Assembly: GCF_015565955.1 (NCBI RefSeq)
Contig: NZ_CP064760.1
Location: forward strand, 3,100,001-3,164,000
Source: Microbacterium schleiferi
GTDB lineage: Bacteria > Actinomycetota > Actinomycetes > Actinomycetales > Microbacteriaceae
Direction of reading: 5' to 3'
Length of the DNA: 64,000 bases
Shown: piece after piece, positions 34,614-43,969 of the stretch
Layout: each line of letters opens with the position of its first letter
How positions within the stretch are numbered: the first letter of the stretch is position 1
Notes under the pieces: model-generated
Database searches by the model: none
What the model saw: only the letters and a program-made list of their open reading frames with translations
Told to the model about the DNA's origin: nothing
Position numbers and translations under genes: made by a program

Positions 34614-34922
34614 ATGACGTATCGCTTCGACGACAGCATCCGCGCCGGTGTGCTTGCCCACATGAACGGCGATCACGGCGGCGACAATCTCCTCATCGTC
34701 CGAGCCTTCGGGCAGGCGGATGCCGTGAGCGCGACCATGTCGGATCTTGACGGCGACGGCGGAGTGTGGAATGCCGAGCTCGCCGACGGCTCGACGGTCG
34801 CCGTGGCGGTGGCCTGGCCCGGGGGTGGCATCACCGAGCGGCCGCAGATCCGGGCCGAGATCGTGAAGCTCTATGACGCGGCCTGCGAACGTCTCGGAGT
34901 GGCCAAGCGCCCTCACGATTGA
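34614..34922 (+). CDS. DUF2470 domain protein
   Basis: The 102-residue protein has the DUF2470 pattern: HMNGDHGGDNLLIVRAFG (about 16-33) and DLDGDGGVWNAEL. This domain forms the C-terminal part of HugZ-type heme-utilisation proteins and occurs alone in actinobacteria. The gene directly precedes a heme oxygenase, which supports a part in heme iron use. The intervening DtxR-type box suggests only the oxygenase promoter is iron-controlled. Confidence 0.82.
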   Translation: MTYRFDDSIRAGVLAHMNGDHGGDNLLIVRAFGQADAVSATMSDLDGDGGVWNAELADGSTVAVAVAWPGGGITERPQIRAEIVKLYDAACERLGVAKRPHD

Positions 34923-34961
34923 GCCGCGACGGGGTAGCGAACTCCCGGGACTTTGGTCTTG

Positions 34962-34980
34962 TCAGGTTCTGCTTACCTGA
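34962..34980. promoter_or_regulatory. DtxR/IdeR-type iron box upstream of heme oxygenase
   Basis: TCAGGT-N7-ACCTGA is a 19-bp palindrome matching most of the DtxR/IdeR consensus TTAGGTTAGSCTAACCTAA, including the AGGT and ACCT cores. A -10-like TACACT (34984-34989) lies just downstream, so iron-loaded repressor would block this promoter. Confidence 0.82.
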
Positions 34981-34995
34981 AGGTACACTGGTGCC

Positions 34996-35661
34996 ATGAC
35001 ACCCGTGACTCCGTTCTCCACGGCACTGCGCGAGCGCTCCAGCGGCGCCCACTCGGGTAGCGAGCACGCCGGCTTCATGAACGATCTCGTGAAGGGTGAG
35101 GGCACGCGCGAGGACTACATCGCCCTGGTCGCTCAGCACTGGTTCATGTACGACGCGATCGAGCGAGCCGCTGACGTCATGCGCCACGACCCCGTCGCCG
35201 CCCCGTTCATCAGCGACAAGCTCACCCGCATCCCGGCGCTGGAAGCGGACCTCGCATTTCTGATCGGCCCCGAGTGGCGCGACAGGATCGTCCCGCTGCC
35301 GAGCACGCAGCGCTACATCGACCGGATCAACGAGATCGGCTCGACCTGGGCCGGCGGGTTCGTCGCCCACCACTACACGCGCTACCTCGGCGACCTCTCA
35401 GGTGGCCAGTTCATCGGCAAACTCATGGCCCGACAGTTCGGCTTCGAGACCAACGGCATCGGGTTCTACATCTTCGACGACATCGCCGACCCGCGCGCCT
35501 TCAAGGATGTCTACCGCGCGCAGCTGGATGCCGCGCCCTGGGATGCCGACGAGCAGGAGCGGGTCATCGACGAGGTGCTGCGGGCCTACCAGTTCAATAC
35601 CGACGTCTTCATCGACCTTGCCGAAGCCAAGTCGACCGGACGTATCGCCGAGATCGCCTGA
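34996..35661 (+). CDS. hmuO: Biliverdin-producing heme oxygenase
   Basis: The 221-residue enzyme is of the HO-1/HmuO type. The heme-ligating histidine is H19 in SSGAHSGSEHAGFM, and the distal helix motif is YLGDLSGGQFIG (about 130-141). It opens the heme ring with O2 and reductant to release iron, biliverdin and CO. The iron box immediately upstream predicts expression under iron starvation. It converges with the helicase gene, whose stop is 7 bp away. Confidence 0.93.
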   Translation: MTPVTPFSTALRERSSGAHSGSEHAGFMNDLVKGEGTREDYIALVAQHWFMYDAIERAADVMRHDPVAAPFISDKLTRIPALEADLAFLIGPEWRDRIVPLPSTQRYIDRINEIGSTWAGGFVAHHYTRYLGDLSGGQFIGKLMARQFGFETNGIGFYIFDDIADPRAFKDVYRAQLDAAPWDADEQERVIDEVLRAYQFNTDVFIDLAEAKSTGRIAEIA

Positions 35662-35668
35662 GCCGCCC

Positions 35669-37044
35669 TCAGGCGCGTCCGCGCACGGCAGCCATGAACC
35701 GCTGCACATCGGGGTCGACCTGGATGTCTCGCGGCCGCAGCGGCCGGGACAGGTAGAGACCCTCGAGCGAGGTCAGCCTGCTCAGCGCGACGTAGGTCTG
35801 GCCGGGTGCGAAAGCCCCCGAACCCAGATCGATGATGGCGCGCTCATACGTCTTGCCCTGCGACTTGTGGATCGTCACCGCCCACGCCAGCCGCAGCGGG
35901 AACTGCGTGAACTCCGCCACGATCTCACGAGAGATCGACCTCGTCGACGCGTTGTACGCGTAGCGAAATCTCTCCCAGACGGCAGGCTCGACATCCATCT
36001 GCTCACCGTCGACCTCGACGCGCACGGCGCCGCCCGCGATGCGTGTCACGGTCCCGATCGTGCCGTTGACCCACCGCGGGGGCTGACCGAAGGTCGAGAC
36101 GTCGTTGCGCAGGAACATGACCTGCGCGCCGACCTTCAGCTGCAACTCCGCGTCGGCGGGGTAGGCGGCATCCCCCGACCGAAGTCGCCACTGATCTCGG
36201 CATGGGCAGTCTGGGTCGCCCCCGACAAGGCGTCAAGGTGCGCGCGGTTGATGCGAGTGACGATGTCGTTGCGCGTTGCCAGCGTGATGATGGGAGGCTC
36301 GTCAGCACCGCCGACCGGCGGCGTCCGGGCGCCCGTGTCGTTGAGAACCTGAGCGATATCGGCGGTGACCCGGCCGTGGCGGACAGCGCCCAGCATCCGC
36401 CGGAACTCCGGATCGGACTGCCGGTGGATCTCGGCAAGCTCACGGATCTGCAGCGCCGCGCCATACCGACCCAGATCGAGCAGAGACGACCCCTCCGACC
36501 CCGGGAGCGCGGCATCCGATCCGGCCCAGACGCGCGCGTCGAAGAACCAGAACGACCGGTAGTGGTCACGGATGTAGCGCTGCTCGTCGCCGTGACGTGG
36601 CGGGACGGGCGCCAGTTGGTAGGGATCCCCGAACATGACGATCTGCACGCCCCCAAAGGGCTCGGCGCGCCGCCCGCGGGCTTGCCGCAGGGAACGGTCG
36701 ATGGCGTCCATGACATCGGCGTTGACCATCGAGATCTCATCGATCACGAGCGTGTCGATGGCGTTGAGCAGCTTGCGGGTGGCCTCCGGGTGTTCAAGAT
36801 CGGCATCCGCGATCAGACCGATCGGCAACCGCAGGAGCGAATGGATCGTCTGGCCTTCGACGTTGAGAGCTGCCACCCCGGTGGGCGCGCACACGGCGAT
36901 CTGTTTGCTCGTCCGGTACGAGAGGTGCTGAAGCAGGGTGGACTTGCCCGTTCCGGCGCGTCCGGTCACGAAGACATGATCGCGCGTGTCTTCGATCAGC
37001 CGGAACAGCGCCTCTTGCTCTGCGGAGAGTTCGGGCGCCTGCAC
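35669..37044 (-). CDS. Pif1-like AAA DNA helicase, frameshifted
   Basis: The N-terminal frame has Walker A GRAGTGKST (about 28-36), Walker B VIDEISMVNADVMD (about 99-112) and the helicase motif GVQIVMFGDPYQLAP. The C-terminal frame carries LPLRLAWAVTIHKSQGKTYE and YVALSRLTSLEGLYLS, typical UvrD_C_2 motifs. The break lies in five C (36172-36176, plus strand). One added base gives ISGDFGRGDAAYPADAELQL and a 458-residue protein. Pif1 helicases unwind 5'-3' and act at G4s or stalled forks. The break is probably a sequencing error. Confidence 0.85.
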
Positions 37045-37112
37045 CGGGCCATGCTACCCAGGCCACGCCGTGGCAGGGCATCCTCACAGCGCGTCGTTTC
37101 TAGACTGGTGCC

Positions 37113-38225
37113 GTGAGCACCGCGGGGGAGAAGGCGTCGGGCAGTGCTGCCAGCGCGCCCACGATGGGCTCGGCACCCCGCGCGTCTCGTCGCGGCCGGC
37201 GGGATGCGCGTCGCTCTCTGGCCGGCGACCTCGTCGTCTTGTCGGTGGTCGGCGTGCTGCTGCTCGCGGCATTCATCGCGGCAGGAGCGACGCTCTACAC
37301 GCAGTTCTACAGCCCGTCGGCGTTCGTCGTCCGCTACGCGAACCTGCTCGCCGACGGCGACGCCACACGTGCGCTCGCCGTGCCGGGAGTCGCCGTCTCC
37401 TCGGCAGACCTCGAGGCTGCCGGCCTCCCGGCAAACGCCTCCGAGGACTTCCTGCGCGCCAGTGCCCTGGGCACGCTCAGCGACATCCGCGTCGTGTCCG
37501 AAACAAGCACCGGCGACACCGTCGCGGTCACCCTCGCCTACACTGCGGGCGGCCACGAAGCATCCACGACCTTCTCGGTGATGCAGGACGGCATGATCGG
37601 GATCTTCCCGCGATGGGAGTTCGCGCAAAGTCCCATCACGGTGATGGATCTCACTGTCAACGGGTCCGCGGAGTTCGCCGTGAACGGCTTCACGGTGGAT
37701 AAACGTCAAGTCTCCCCCGATGGCGCCGCGGCGGATCTGTCGGCATCGATTCCGCTGCTGGTCTTCTCGCCCGGAATCTACTCCGTCACCGTCGACACCC
37801 CCACCGCGACCTCGCCGGGTGTCGCGATGCTCTCTGACGTCCCGTTCACGAGTGTCCCTGTGACGGTCACGGCGACGGCATCCGAGGAGTTCATCACGCT
37901 CGTGCAAGACAAAGTGGATGCCTTCCTCGAGGAATGCACGCAGCAGCAGGTGCTGCAGCCGACCGCCTGCCCGTTCGGGTTCGAGCTGACAGACCGCATC
38001 GTGACCCTGCCGACGTGGTCGATCGTGCAGGACCCGACGGTTTCGCTCGTCGCCGACGGCGCCGGGTGGCGTATCGCGGAGTCGGCCGCCATGGCGCACA
38101 TCGAGCTTCGCGTGCGGTCGCTTTTCGACGGAAGCGTGAGCGATGTGAGCGTCGATGTCCCCTTCGTGGTCACGGGGACGATCGACATCCTCCCCGACGG
38201 AACGGCGTCGATCCTCCTCGGGTGA
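37113..38225 (+). CDS. Membrane-anchored extracellular protein, unknown
   Basis: The 370-residue protein has a Lys/Arg/Ser-rich cytoplasmic N-terminus and one membrane helix at about 41-63 (LVVLSVVGVLLLAAFIAAGA). A large extracytoplasmic beta-rich Thr/Val/Ser part follows. It contains two cysteines in a loop (EECTQQQVLQPTACPFG) that may form a disulfide. It starts at GTG 37113. Similar orphan proteins are frequent in Microbacteriaceae; no domain recognised. Confidence 0.75.
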   Translation: MSTAGEKASGSAASAPTMGSAPRASRRGRRDARRSLAGDLVVLSVVGVLLLAAFIAAGATLYTQFYSPSAFVVRYANLLADGDATRALAVPGVAVSSADLEAAGLPANASEDFLRASALGTLSDIRVVSETSTGDTVAVTLAYTAGGHEASTTFSVMQDGMIGIFPRWEFAQSPITVMDLTVNGSAEFAVNGFTVDKRQVSPDGAAADLSASIPLLVFSPGIYSVTVDTPTATSPGVAMLSDVPFTSVPVTVTATASEEFITLVQDKVDAFLEECTQQQVLQPTACPFGFELTDRIVTLPTWSIVQDPTVSLVADGAGWRIAESAAMAHIELRVRSLFDGSVSDVSVDVPFVVTGTIDILPDGTASILLG

Positions 38226-38237
38226 CGCGGACTCTCG

Positions 38238-40214
38238 TCAGCGGCCCACGCGCGCGTCACGCTCGGCGAGCTGAGCCAGACGCGCGTTGTACTCGTCGAG
38301 TTCGGCATCCGCCGTGCGATCGGCCTGCCGATCCTCGCGGCGCTGGGTGCGCTCGTCGCTGCGGCTCCACTGAATGGCAACCGTGACCGCAAGGATGAGG
38401 GTGGGGATCTCTCCGATCGACCAGGCGATGCCCCCGCCGATGTACTGATCCTCGAGCGGCGTCGCCCCCCACGTTCGACCCATTGCGCCGAACCACTCGG
38501 CGATCATCAGCCCGCTGTTCATCATGATCGCGACGCCGAAGAACGCGTGCATCGCCATGACACCGATCAGGATGAGCAGTCGGAACGGGTAGGGAAGGCG
38601 GTAGGGCACCGGGTCGATGCCGATCAACGACAGCACGAACAGATAGCCCGTGAGCAGGAAGTGGAAGATCATCCACTCGTGCCCGAGGTGGTCGTACAGG
38701 CTCCAGCGGAACAGATCGGTGTAGTAGAAGAGCCAGAGCGAGAGCACGAAGTTGGCCGCGGCGAAGAACGGATTGGTGACGACCTTCGCAAACGGCGTGT
38801 GGAGGGCCCAGAGGATCCACTCGCGGCCACCGCGCGTGCCGTCATCCCGCTTGCGGATCGTCCGGAGCGCGAGCGTGACCGGAGCGCCCGCCACAAGCAG
38901 CAACGGAATCCCCATCGTCAACGCCATGTGCCCGAACATGTGCACGCTGAAGAGGTACTCCTGATAGACGTTGTGCGCGCCGTTGGTGATCCAGGCAAGC
39001 GTGGCAAGTCCGGCAAGGAACAGGATGGTGCGGTAGACGGGCCACCGGTCGCCGCGAGCGCGAAGGCGCCAGACACCCGCGAGATAGAAGAACGCGGCGA
39101 AGGCACACCCCAGCGCCCACAGCAGGTCGATCTCCCACGCTGACACCCACTGCCACGGCGTGAGCTCGGGAGGCAGCGCTGCGCCCGTGAGAAACTCCGC
39201 GGGCGTTCGCAGTTCGGGCAGAGAGGTATCGACCGGGGGAGGCGTGCGGGCAAGCGCCACCGCCGCGCCGCTGGCGATGCCCATGAAGCCGATCTCGGCG
39301 AGGATCAGCCACCAGAAGAAGCGGGATGCGCGGATCTCGCGCAGCCGGTCGATGAGCCGGAGCCGGTACCACGCCCCGAGAAGACCCATCGCGACCAGTG
39401 CGACGATCTTGACGGCCAGGATGGCGCCATACGGCGAGAGCATCGCCTCCCAGGTCACGACCCCGATCACGCCGCGGACGTACCCGGATGCCGCGACCAC
39501 GACGAAGGCCACGATCGCCACCGTCGAGTACCGGCGCAACACCGTCGTCATCCGGTCAATCGGCAGCAGGGGGCGGATGACGATCATCAACAGCAGTCCG
39601 CCAAGCCACAAGGCAGCGCCCTCGACGTGGAGCACTGTCGCCATCACCGCGGCGTTGTGATTGGCCTCCTCGCCCGAGTGGCCCTGCGTCCCCACCGGGA
39701 CGAGGGCCGCGATCGCGAGAAGAGCGACGAGGAACGTGGCAGTCCAGGAGCGGACCGCGAAAGTGAGCACGGTCAGAAGCGCGCCGAAGACCGTCGTGAG
39801 CAGCCACGCGCTGCCGAGTTCGGTCTCCGTCAGAAACCTGCCGAACTGGGAGCCGAACTCCGGACCGAGCGTCACCTGGGCGTTGAACGCGTCGATGAAG
39901 GTGAGGAATCCGGTGACCCCGGCTGCGACGGTGAAGACAGCTGCCGAGACGGATGCCACATCCAGCGCGACATCGAAGGCCTTGTCGCCCGCCTTCAGCG
40001 CGAACAGGGCCAGGACGAGCGACCCGAGCAGCCCGGCCGCAGCGAGGTTGAAGATGAGCGTCGCGGCCGGTAGACCCCATCGGACGACAGGCCCGGCATC
40101 GGCGATCACCAGCGGCGCCGCGCCTCCGCCGTACGCGAGAGCGGCCACCATCACGACGACGGCGACCGTCACGAGCGTCGCCGGGCCGACCGCCCGCAGC
40201 AGGCGGGAATCCAT
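38238..40214 (-). CDS. CopD-CtaG fusion copper protein
   Basis: The 658-residue membrane protein has about 17 helices. The N-terminal half contains a CopD copper-resistance domain (about 190-300, HVEGAALWLGGLLLMIVIRP). The C-terminal half is a caa3-type CtaG cytochrome oxidase assembly domain (about 350-620, NVYQEYLFSVHMFGHMALTM). Several His residues fit copper handling. It should deliver copper to the outside or to cytochrome oxidase. It follows the HU gene on the same strand with a terminator hairpin between. Confidence 0.88.
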   Translation of the reverse strand: MDSRLLRAVGPATLVTVAVVVMVAALAYGGGAAPLVIADAGPVVRWGLPAATLIFNLAAAGLLGSLVLALFALKAGDKAFDVALDVASVSAAVFTVAAGVTGFLTFIDAFNAQVTLGPEFGSQFGRFLTETELGSAWLLTTVFGALLTVLTFAVRSWTATFLVALLAIAALVPVGTQGHSGEEANHNAAVMATVLHVEGAALWLGGLLLMIVIRPLLPIDRMTTVLRRYSTVAIVAFVVVAASGYVRGVIGVVTWEAMLSPYGAILAVKIVALVAMGLLGAWYRLRLIDRLREIRASRFFWWLILAEIGFMGIASGAAVALARTPPPVDTSLPELRTPAEFLTGAALPPELTPWQWVSAWEIDLLWALGCAFAAFFYLAGVWRLRARGDRWPVYRTILFLAGLATLAWITNGAHNVYQEYLFSVHMFGHMALTMGIPLLLVAGAPVTLALRTIRKRDDGTRGGREWILWALHTPFAKVVTNPFFAAANFVLSLWLFYYTDLFRWSLYDHLGHEWMIFHFLLTGYLFVLSLIGIDPVPYRLPYPFRLLILIGVMAMHAFFGVAIMMNSGLMIAEWFGAMGRTWGATPLEDQYIGGGIAWSIGEIPTLILAVTVAIQWSRSDERTQRREDRQADRTADAELDEYNARLAQLAERDARVGR

Positions 40215-40232
40215 CCCCTCAGCCTACGCGCG

Positions 40233-40270
40233 CGAAAGGGGAGCATCCGCGGACGGACGCTCCCCTTTCG
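40233..40270. terminator. Terminator after the HU gene
   Basis: CGAAAGGGGAGC (40233-40244) pairs perfectly with GCTCCCCTTTCG (40259-40270) around a 14-nt loop. It lies 18 bp after the HU stop on the minus strand and ends just before the CopD-CtaG start at 40214. Confidence 0.8.
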
Positions 40271-40288
40271 AGGTGAAGACGATGGGTC

Positions 40289-40576
40289 TTACTTGGCAGC
40301 AGCCTTGAGCTTGGCGCCGGCCGAGACCTTGACGCGCTTGCCCGCGGGGATCTTGATCTCCTCGCCGGTCTGCGGGTTGCGGCCCGTGCGAGCGGAGGTG
40401 GCGACCTGCTCGAACGAGACCCAGCCCGGGATCGAGACCTTGCTGCCCTTGGCGACGGCCTCGGCGACAGTGGTGAACAGCGCGTCGACGACGCCCGAAA
40501 CGGTGGCCTGGCTCTGACCGGTCGCGCTCGCGATGCTCGCGACGAGCTCGGTCTTGGTGATGGACTTTTCAGCCAT
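40289..40576 (-). CDS. hup: HU family DNA-binding protein
   Basis: The 95-residue nucleoid protein starts MAEKSITKTELVASIASATG. It contains the HU signature GWVSFEQVATSARTGRNPQT (about 50-69), the DNA-binding arm with RNPQTGEEI. It lacks the long Lys/Ala-rich tail of mycobacterial HupB, so it is a short HU. ATG 40576 is preceded by GGAGGA; upstream frame extensions are not credible. The 375 bp up to rpsN hold only its leader, a hairpin and tandem repeats. Confidence 0.93.
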   Translation of the reverse strand: MAEKSITKTELVASIASATGQSQATVSGVVDALFTTVAEAVAKGSKVSIPGWVSFEQVATSARTGRNPQTGEEIKIPAGKRVKVSAGAKLKAAAK

Positions 40577-40800
40577 TGTGGTTGTCCTCCAAGGCGGTGA
40601 AGTCCCCGCCCTCGTGCATGGACCGAAAGCTGGTGGCTCTCGGCTGGTCTCTTGCCGACCGCCCTCGAATATACCCACGAACCCCGGAATTCCGCGGATT
40701 TCGCGGCCTTCAGCGTCCGTTTCGCGGCGTGTCGCGTCACGGAAGTGACGCGTGTGACTCCCGTGACTGTGTCCGGGATGCCGAGAGCAGGGGACGCGTC

Positions 40801-40830
40801 AGGCCCGACATCCGTGAGGATGCCGGGCCT
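40801..40830. terminator. Terminator of the rpmB-rpmG-rpsN operon
   Basis: AGGCCCGACATCC pairs with GGATGCCGGGCCT around GTGA, with a single A/C mismatch. It lies about 120 bp beyond rpsN on the minus strand and just past the 34-bp tandem repeats. Confidence 0.7.
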
Positions 40831-40839
40831 GAGGCGTTT

Positions 40840-40970
40840 GCGGGCTGGCTTACCAGCTCGACAGTGCTTGCTTGCGGGCTGGCTTACCAGCTCGACAGTG
40901 CTTGTTCGCGGGCTGGCTTACCAGCTCGACCTTGCTTGTTCGCGGGCTCGTTTACCAGCTCGACTTGGTC
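40840..40970. repeat. Four tandem 34-bp repeats that duplicate the rpsN 3' end
   Basis: Units begin at 40840, 40874, 40908 and 40942, each starting GCGGGCT and containing TTACCAGCTCGAC. The unit at 40942 contains the real rpsN stop codon and last codons (SSW). The other three repeat that end further downstream on the minus strand. The period is exactly 34 bp. Confidence 0.9.
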
Positions 40971-41257
40971 ACGCCGGGCAGCTCGCCACGGTGTGCCATG
41001 TCACGGAAACGCACACGCGAGATGCCGAACTTCGTCAGCACACCGCGGGGGCGACCGTCGATCGCGTCACGGCTGCGCAGACGCACCGGCGACGCGTTGC
41101 GGGGGAGCTTCTGCAGGCCGACGCGAGCGGCTTCGCGCTGCTCATCGGTCGCGTTCGGGTCCACGAGCTGCTTCTTGAGTTCGAGACGCTTGGCGGCGTA
41201 GCGGTCCACGACCGCCTGGCGCTGGTTGTTGCGCGCGATCTTGCTCTTCTTTGCCAT
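40952..41257 (-). CDS. rpsN: 30S ribosomal protein S14, zinc-independent form
   Basis: The 101-residue protein ([20 protein letters not shown]) is the long S14 type without the four zinc-binding cysteines of the 61-residue form. The C-terminus [11 protein letters not shown] is normal. It is third in rpmB-rpmG-rpsN, 2 bp after rpmG. Such C-minus sets are often Zur-controlled; no Zur-like box is seen in the 140 bp before rpmB here, so these may be the ordinary copies. Its 3' end is copied into a tandem array. Confidence 0.95.
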   Translation of the reverse strand: MAKKSKIARNNQRQAVVDRYAAKRLELKKQLVDPNATDEQREAARVGLQKLPRNASPVRLRSRDAIDGRPRGVLTKFGISRVRFRDMAHRGELPGVTKSSW

Positions 41258-41259
41258 GA

Positions 41260-41430
41260 TCAGCGCTCCTCTCGGAATTCGACGTGCTTGCGGATGACCG
41301 GGTCGTACTTCTTGAGCACGATGCGGTCAGGGTTGTTGCGGCGGTTCTTGCGCGTCACGTAGGTGTAGCCCGTGCCGGCGGTCGAACGCAGCTTGATGAT
41401 CGGACGAACGTCCTGGGACTTCTTCGCCAT
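41260..41430 (-). CDS. rpmG: 50S ribosomal protein L33, cysteine-free form
   Basis: The 56-residue protein [20 protein letters not shown]...HVEFREER has the L33 core [20 protein letters not shown] and no CxxC zinc pairs. It is too short to be listed among the longer frames. Start ATG 41430 overlaps the rpmB stop (TAATG), so the two are translationally coupled. Confidence 0.95.
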   Translation of the reverse strand: MAKKSQDVRPIIKLRSTAGTGYTYVTRKNRRNNPDRIVLKKYDPVIRKHVEFREER

Positions 41431-41666
41431 TAGAGCTTCACACCCTTCGCGATCAGGTCCTTCACGACCGACTCGATGCCGCGCACGTCGATCACCTTGA
41501 TGCCCTTGGCGGACACGTTCAGGGTGACCTTACGACCGAGCGAGGGTACGTAGTAGGTCTTCTTCTGCACGTTCGGGTCGAAGCGGCGCTTCGTCCGGCG
41601 GTGCGAGTGCGAGATGTTGTGACCGAAGCCGGGAACCGCTCCAGTCACCTGGCACACTGCGGCCAT
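41430..41666 (-). CDS. rpmB: 50S ribosomal protein L28
   Basis: The 78-residue protein ([20 protein letters not shown], then [17 protein letters not shown]) has L28 features and a single cysteine, so it lacks a zinc site. GGAGACATCACT lies before ATG 41666, with the GGAGA core 9 nt upstream. It is first in a three-gene ribosomal operon next to, but separate from, the zinc-uptake operon. Confidence 0.95.
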   Translation of the reverse strand: MAAVCQVTGAVPGFGHNISHSHRRTKRRFDPNVQKKTYYVPSLGRKVTLNVSAKGIKVIDVRGIESVVKDLIAKGVKL

Positions 41667-41807
41667 AGTGATGTCTCCTTCTGTACCGTGACACCGGACG
41701 GTGCCACCCAAGATCCCTTGTCTGCACCCAGCTCTGATCAGACCGTCTCCGGCCGGATGATGAGGGAAGGGCACGAACTACGCGCTGGAGTGCGCGCAGA
41801 CAAAGAG

Positions 41808-42518
41808 TCAGTCTAGCACGGCAGGCTTGCGCGCCCCGCTCGCGGCCGCCGCCGCGCCCCGACCCCAGCGGAACGCCGAGACCGTGGGATCACCGCGGAT
41901 CCAGAAGCGCCAGGGAAAGGCATCCGTACCGGCCAGCCCCGCGACCCCGACCCGCGGTCCCGTCGCCACGTGCTCCAACGGACGCTCGCGCACAAGCAAC
42001 CGCGCGACCGCACCAGCCTGAACGGCCCCTCCGACCGCGTCGATGCCGTCGTGATCGCGGTGGCGAAGAGCGAGGCTCTGCCCGAGGCGGCCGGGGCCGC
42101 GTGCCAGATCCCGGGATGGCCTGGGCTCCCCCGCAGGGAATCGGCGCCGCACAGCTACCTGCTCGCCCTCGACGATCTCCGCGGCCCGCAGCAGGACCCC
42201 GCCTGCGACCCCCGCCGGTGCGCAGACGACATTCACACACGAATGGATGCCGTGGCTGAGGTACACGTACAGGTGGCCCGGCTCGCCCCACATCGTCGCG
42301 TTGCGGGCGCTGCGACCGGTCCGCGCGTGCGACCCCGGGTCGGGAACCTCGCCGGTGCCAGCACCGTGGTACGCCTCGACCTCGGTGATGCGGGCGACGA
42401 CGGTCTCACCCTCCGCGGCGACGACAAGGTGCGCACCCAGGAGGGTCGGCGCCACCTCGAGCGGCAGCGCGGCAAGGTCGTTGCGCGTGGCAGGCCGAAG
42501 CCCGCCGGTGCCCGTCAC
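41808..42518 (-). CDS. DNA-3-methyladenine glycosylase (Aag/MPG family)
   Basis: The 236-residue enzyme starts at GTG 42518, overlapping the previous stop (GTGA). AAG-family motifs include ITEVEAYHGAGTGEVPDPGS (about 46-65, with the catalytic Glu and Tyr) and GHLYVYLSHGIHSCVNVVCA. It removes alkylated purines as the first step of base excision repair. It is the last gene of the long minus-strand operon that begins with znuA, perhaps only by read-through. Confidence 0.9.
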   Translation of the reverse strand: MTGTGGLRPATRNDLAALPLEVAPTLLGAHLVVAAEGETVVARITEVEAYHGAGTGEVPDPGSHARTGRSARNATMWGEPGHLYVYLSHGIHSCVNVVCAPAGVAGGVLLRAAEIVEGEQVAVRRRFPAGEPRPSRDLARGPGRLGQSLALRHRDHDGIDAVGGAVQAGAVARLLVRERPLEHVATGPRVGVAGLAGTDAFPWRFWIRGDPTVSAFRWGRGAAAAASGARKPAVLD

Positions 42519-43969
42519 CGCCACGACACCGACTGGCGGCACCACGAGATCGAGGACCCAGAGAGCGCCACGAGCTCGTGGGCCTCGGCGTCGGTGTCGC
42601 TCGGCAGGGCGACGATATGGGTCTCCACGGTAGCGGGGAGGGGGAGTTGGTACGTGTCGTACGGGTTGGATGCCAGGTCGGGCGCCACGAGCATCGCCGC
42701 GTATTGACCGCTCGGCGATACGCACGTCTGCAGGACGGCGTCGGTGTCGGGCGCCGCGAAGACCTCCGTCGACGCTCCGGTGTCATCAACCATGACGACC
42801 GATGTCGCACCGGTCGGCAGGCCGCTGCCCGCGATCGGGAACGTGGTGCGCAGCGTTCCGCCGCGCGGCAGGGGCATGACGCTGCCGATCACCGCCGGGT
42901 CTGTCCCGACATCCAGCGGTGTCTCCTCACCCGTCAGCAGATCCAGGATGAAGAGCCCATCGATACGCTCGACGATCGCCTGGGCGGTGCCCGGGGCGAT
43001 CCCATCGATCGCGAGCGCAGACCCGAGGGCCGTCGGCGCCGATCCGTCGGGCGCGGTCAGCAGCAGGGTCCCGTCGAAGGCGACGAGCAGCACGCTGTCG
43101 GTGTCGGGCACGAAGGACCACTGCGCGATCCGCTCGTCAGCGCCCGCGACGACGACCTTCGCGGGGTCAGCGGTCGGGGTATCGAGGGATGTCGTGTACA
43201 GCGCTGACTCATCGCCCGAGCCCGTCCCGACGGTGGACGAGGTGAACAGGTACCCGATCCGTTCGCCCCGATCGGCTGTCTGCAGGCCCGCGACGTACCC
43301 GGTGCCTGGCATGGTCAGGTCGACGGGGTTCTGCCCGTCGAGATCGGTCATGACGAGCGCGCTCTCGCCGTCTTCTTCGATGAGTACGACCAGGTGATTG
43401 CGGGTCGCGCGATAGTCCTCGATGTGGGGGTGGGCGAACACCGCGACGGCGGCCTCCCCGGTGAGGTCGGTGCGAAAGATCGTGTCGCCGTCGGCTGTGC
43501 CGCGCTGCAGCAGGAAGACCTCGCTGGGCGGCGTTCGGAACGATTCGGTGATCGTGGACGCCGGTCCGCCGGAGACGCCGGTCACCTCATCGATCCTGAC
43601 GGTGTATTCGGTATCGGCATCCAGGGGGACCGTGAAGCGCACGCCGATGCTGCGACCCGACGTGTCGATGTCGAAGGGGGTCGCGGGGGTCACGGTCACG
43701 GACGCGGGGTCCACGTCCGCCAGCGACTGCGAGGTCGTGACGATGAGCCTGGACCCGGATGCCGAGATCGCTGCGGCAGGATCGACCTGCACCGCGGTCA
43801 CGCGCGGACCCATGAGCACCGTGGCCGCGGCTCCGAGCGCACCGACCAGCCCGAGTGCTGCGGCGACCCCGACAAAGCCCAGGACGAACCCGCGCAGGCG
43901 TCTTCTCGTTGCTCGCTGCCGACGCGACGGAGCCGCGCCGTCACGGCGTCGACCGGCGTCAGTACTCAT
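42515..43969 (-). CDS. Membrane-anchored Ig-like/beta-propeller-like protein, unknown
   Basis: The 484-residue protein has a basic N-terminus and a membrane helix at about 29-52 (VLGFVGVAAALGLVGALGAA). An Ig-like domain with Big_5-type VDPAAAISASGSRLIVTTSQ follows (about 60-145). A long WD/TolB-like repeat region fills the rest, ending near a Cys pair (QTCVSPSGQ, SWCRQ). It overlaps both neighbours in the zinc operon. Its role there is unknown; a cell-surface sensor or scaffold is possible. Confidence 0.75.
   Translation of the reverse strand: MSTDAGRRRDGAAPSRRQRATRRRLRGFVLGFVGVAAALGLVGALGAAATVLMGPRVTAVQVDPAAAISASGSRLIVTTSQSLADVDPASVTVTPATPFDIDTSGRSIGVRFTVPLDADTEYTVRIDEVTGVSGGPASTITESFRTPPSEVFLLQRGTADGDTIFRTDLTGEAAVAVFAHPHIEDYRATRNHLVVLIEEDGESALVMTDLDGQNPVDLTMPGTGYVAGLQTADRGERIGYLFTSSTVGTGSGDESALYTTSLDTPTADPAKVVVAGADERIAQWSFVPDTDSVLLVAFDGTLLLTAPDGSAPTALGSALAIDGIAPGTAQAIVERIDGLFILDLLTGEETPLDVGTDPAVIGSVMPLPRGGTLRTTFPIAGSGLPTGATSVVMVDDTGASTEVFAAPDTDAVLQTCVSPSGQYAAMLVAPDLASNPYDTYQLPLPATVETHIVALPSDTDAEAHELVALSGSSISWCRQSVSWR

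Noticed and set aside
40840..40970. CRISPR array
   Set aside because: Repeats are contiguous 34-bp units without spacers and derive from the rpsN end; no cas genes nearby.
41430..41666. Zur control of rpmB-rpmG-rpsN
   Set aside because: Although the proteins are zinc-free types and zinc genes are adjacent, no AATGATT-like box was found in the 140 bp upstream of rpmB.
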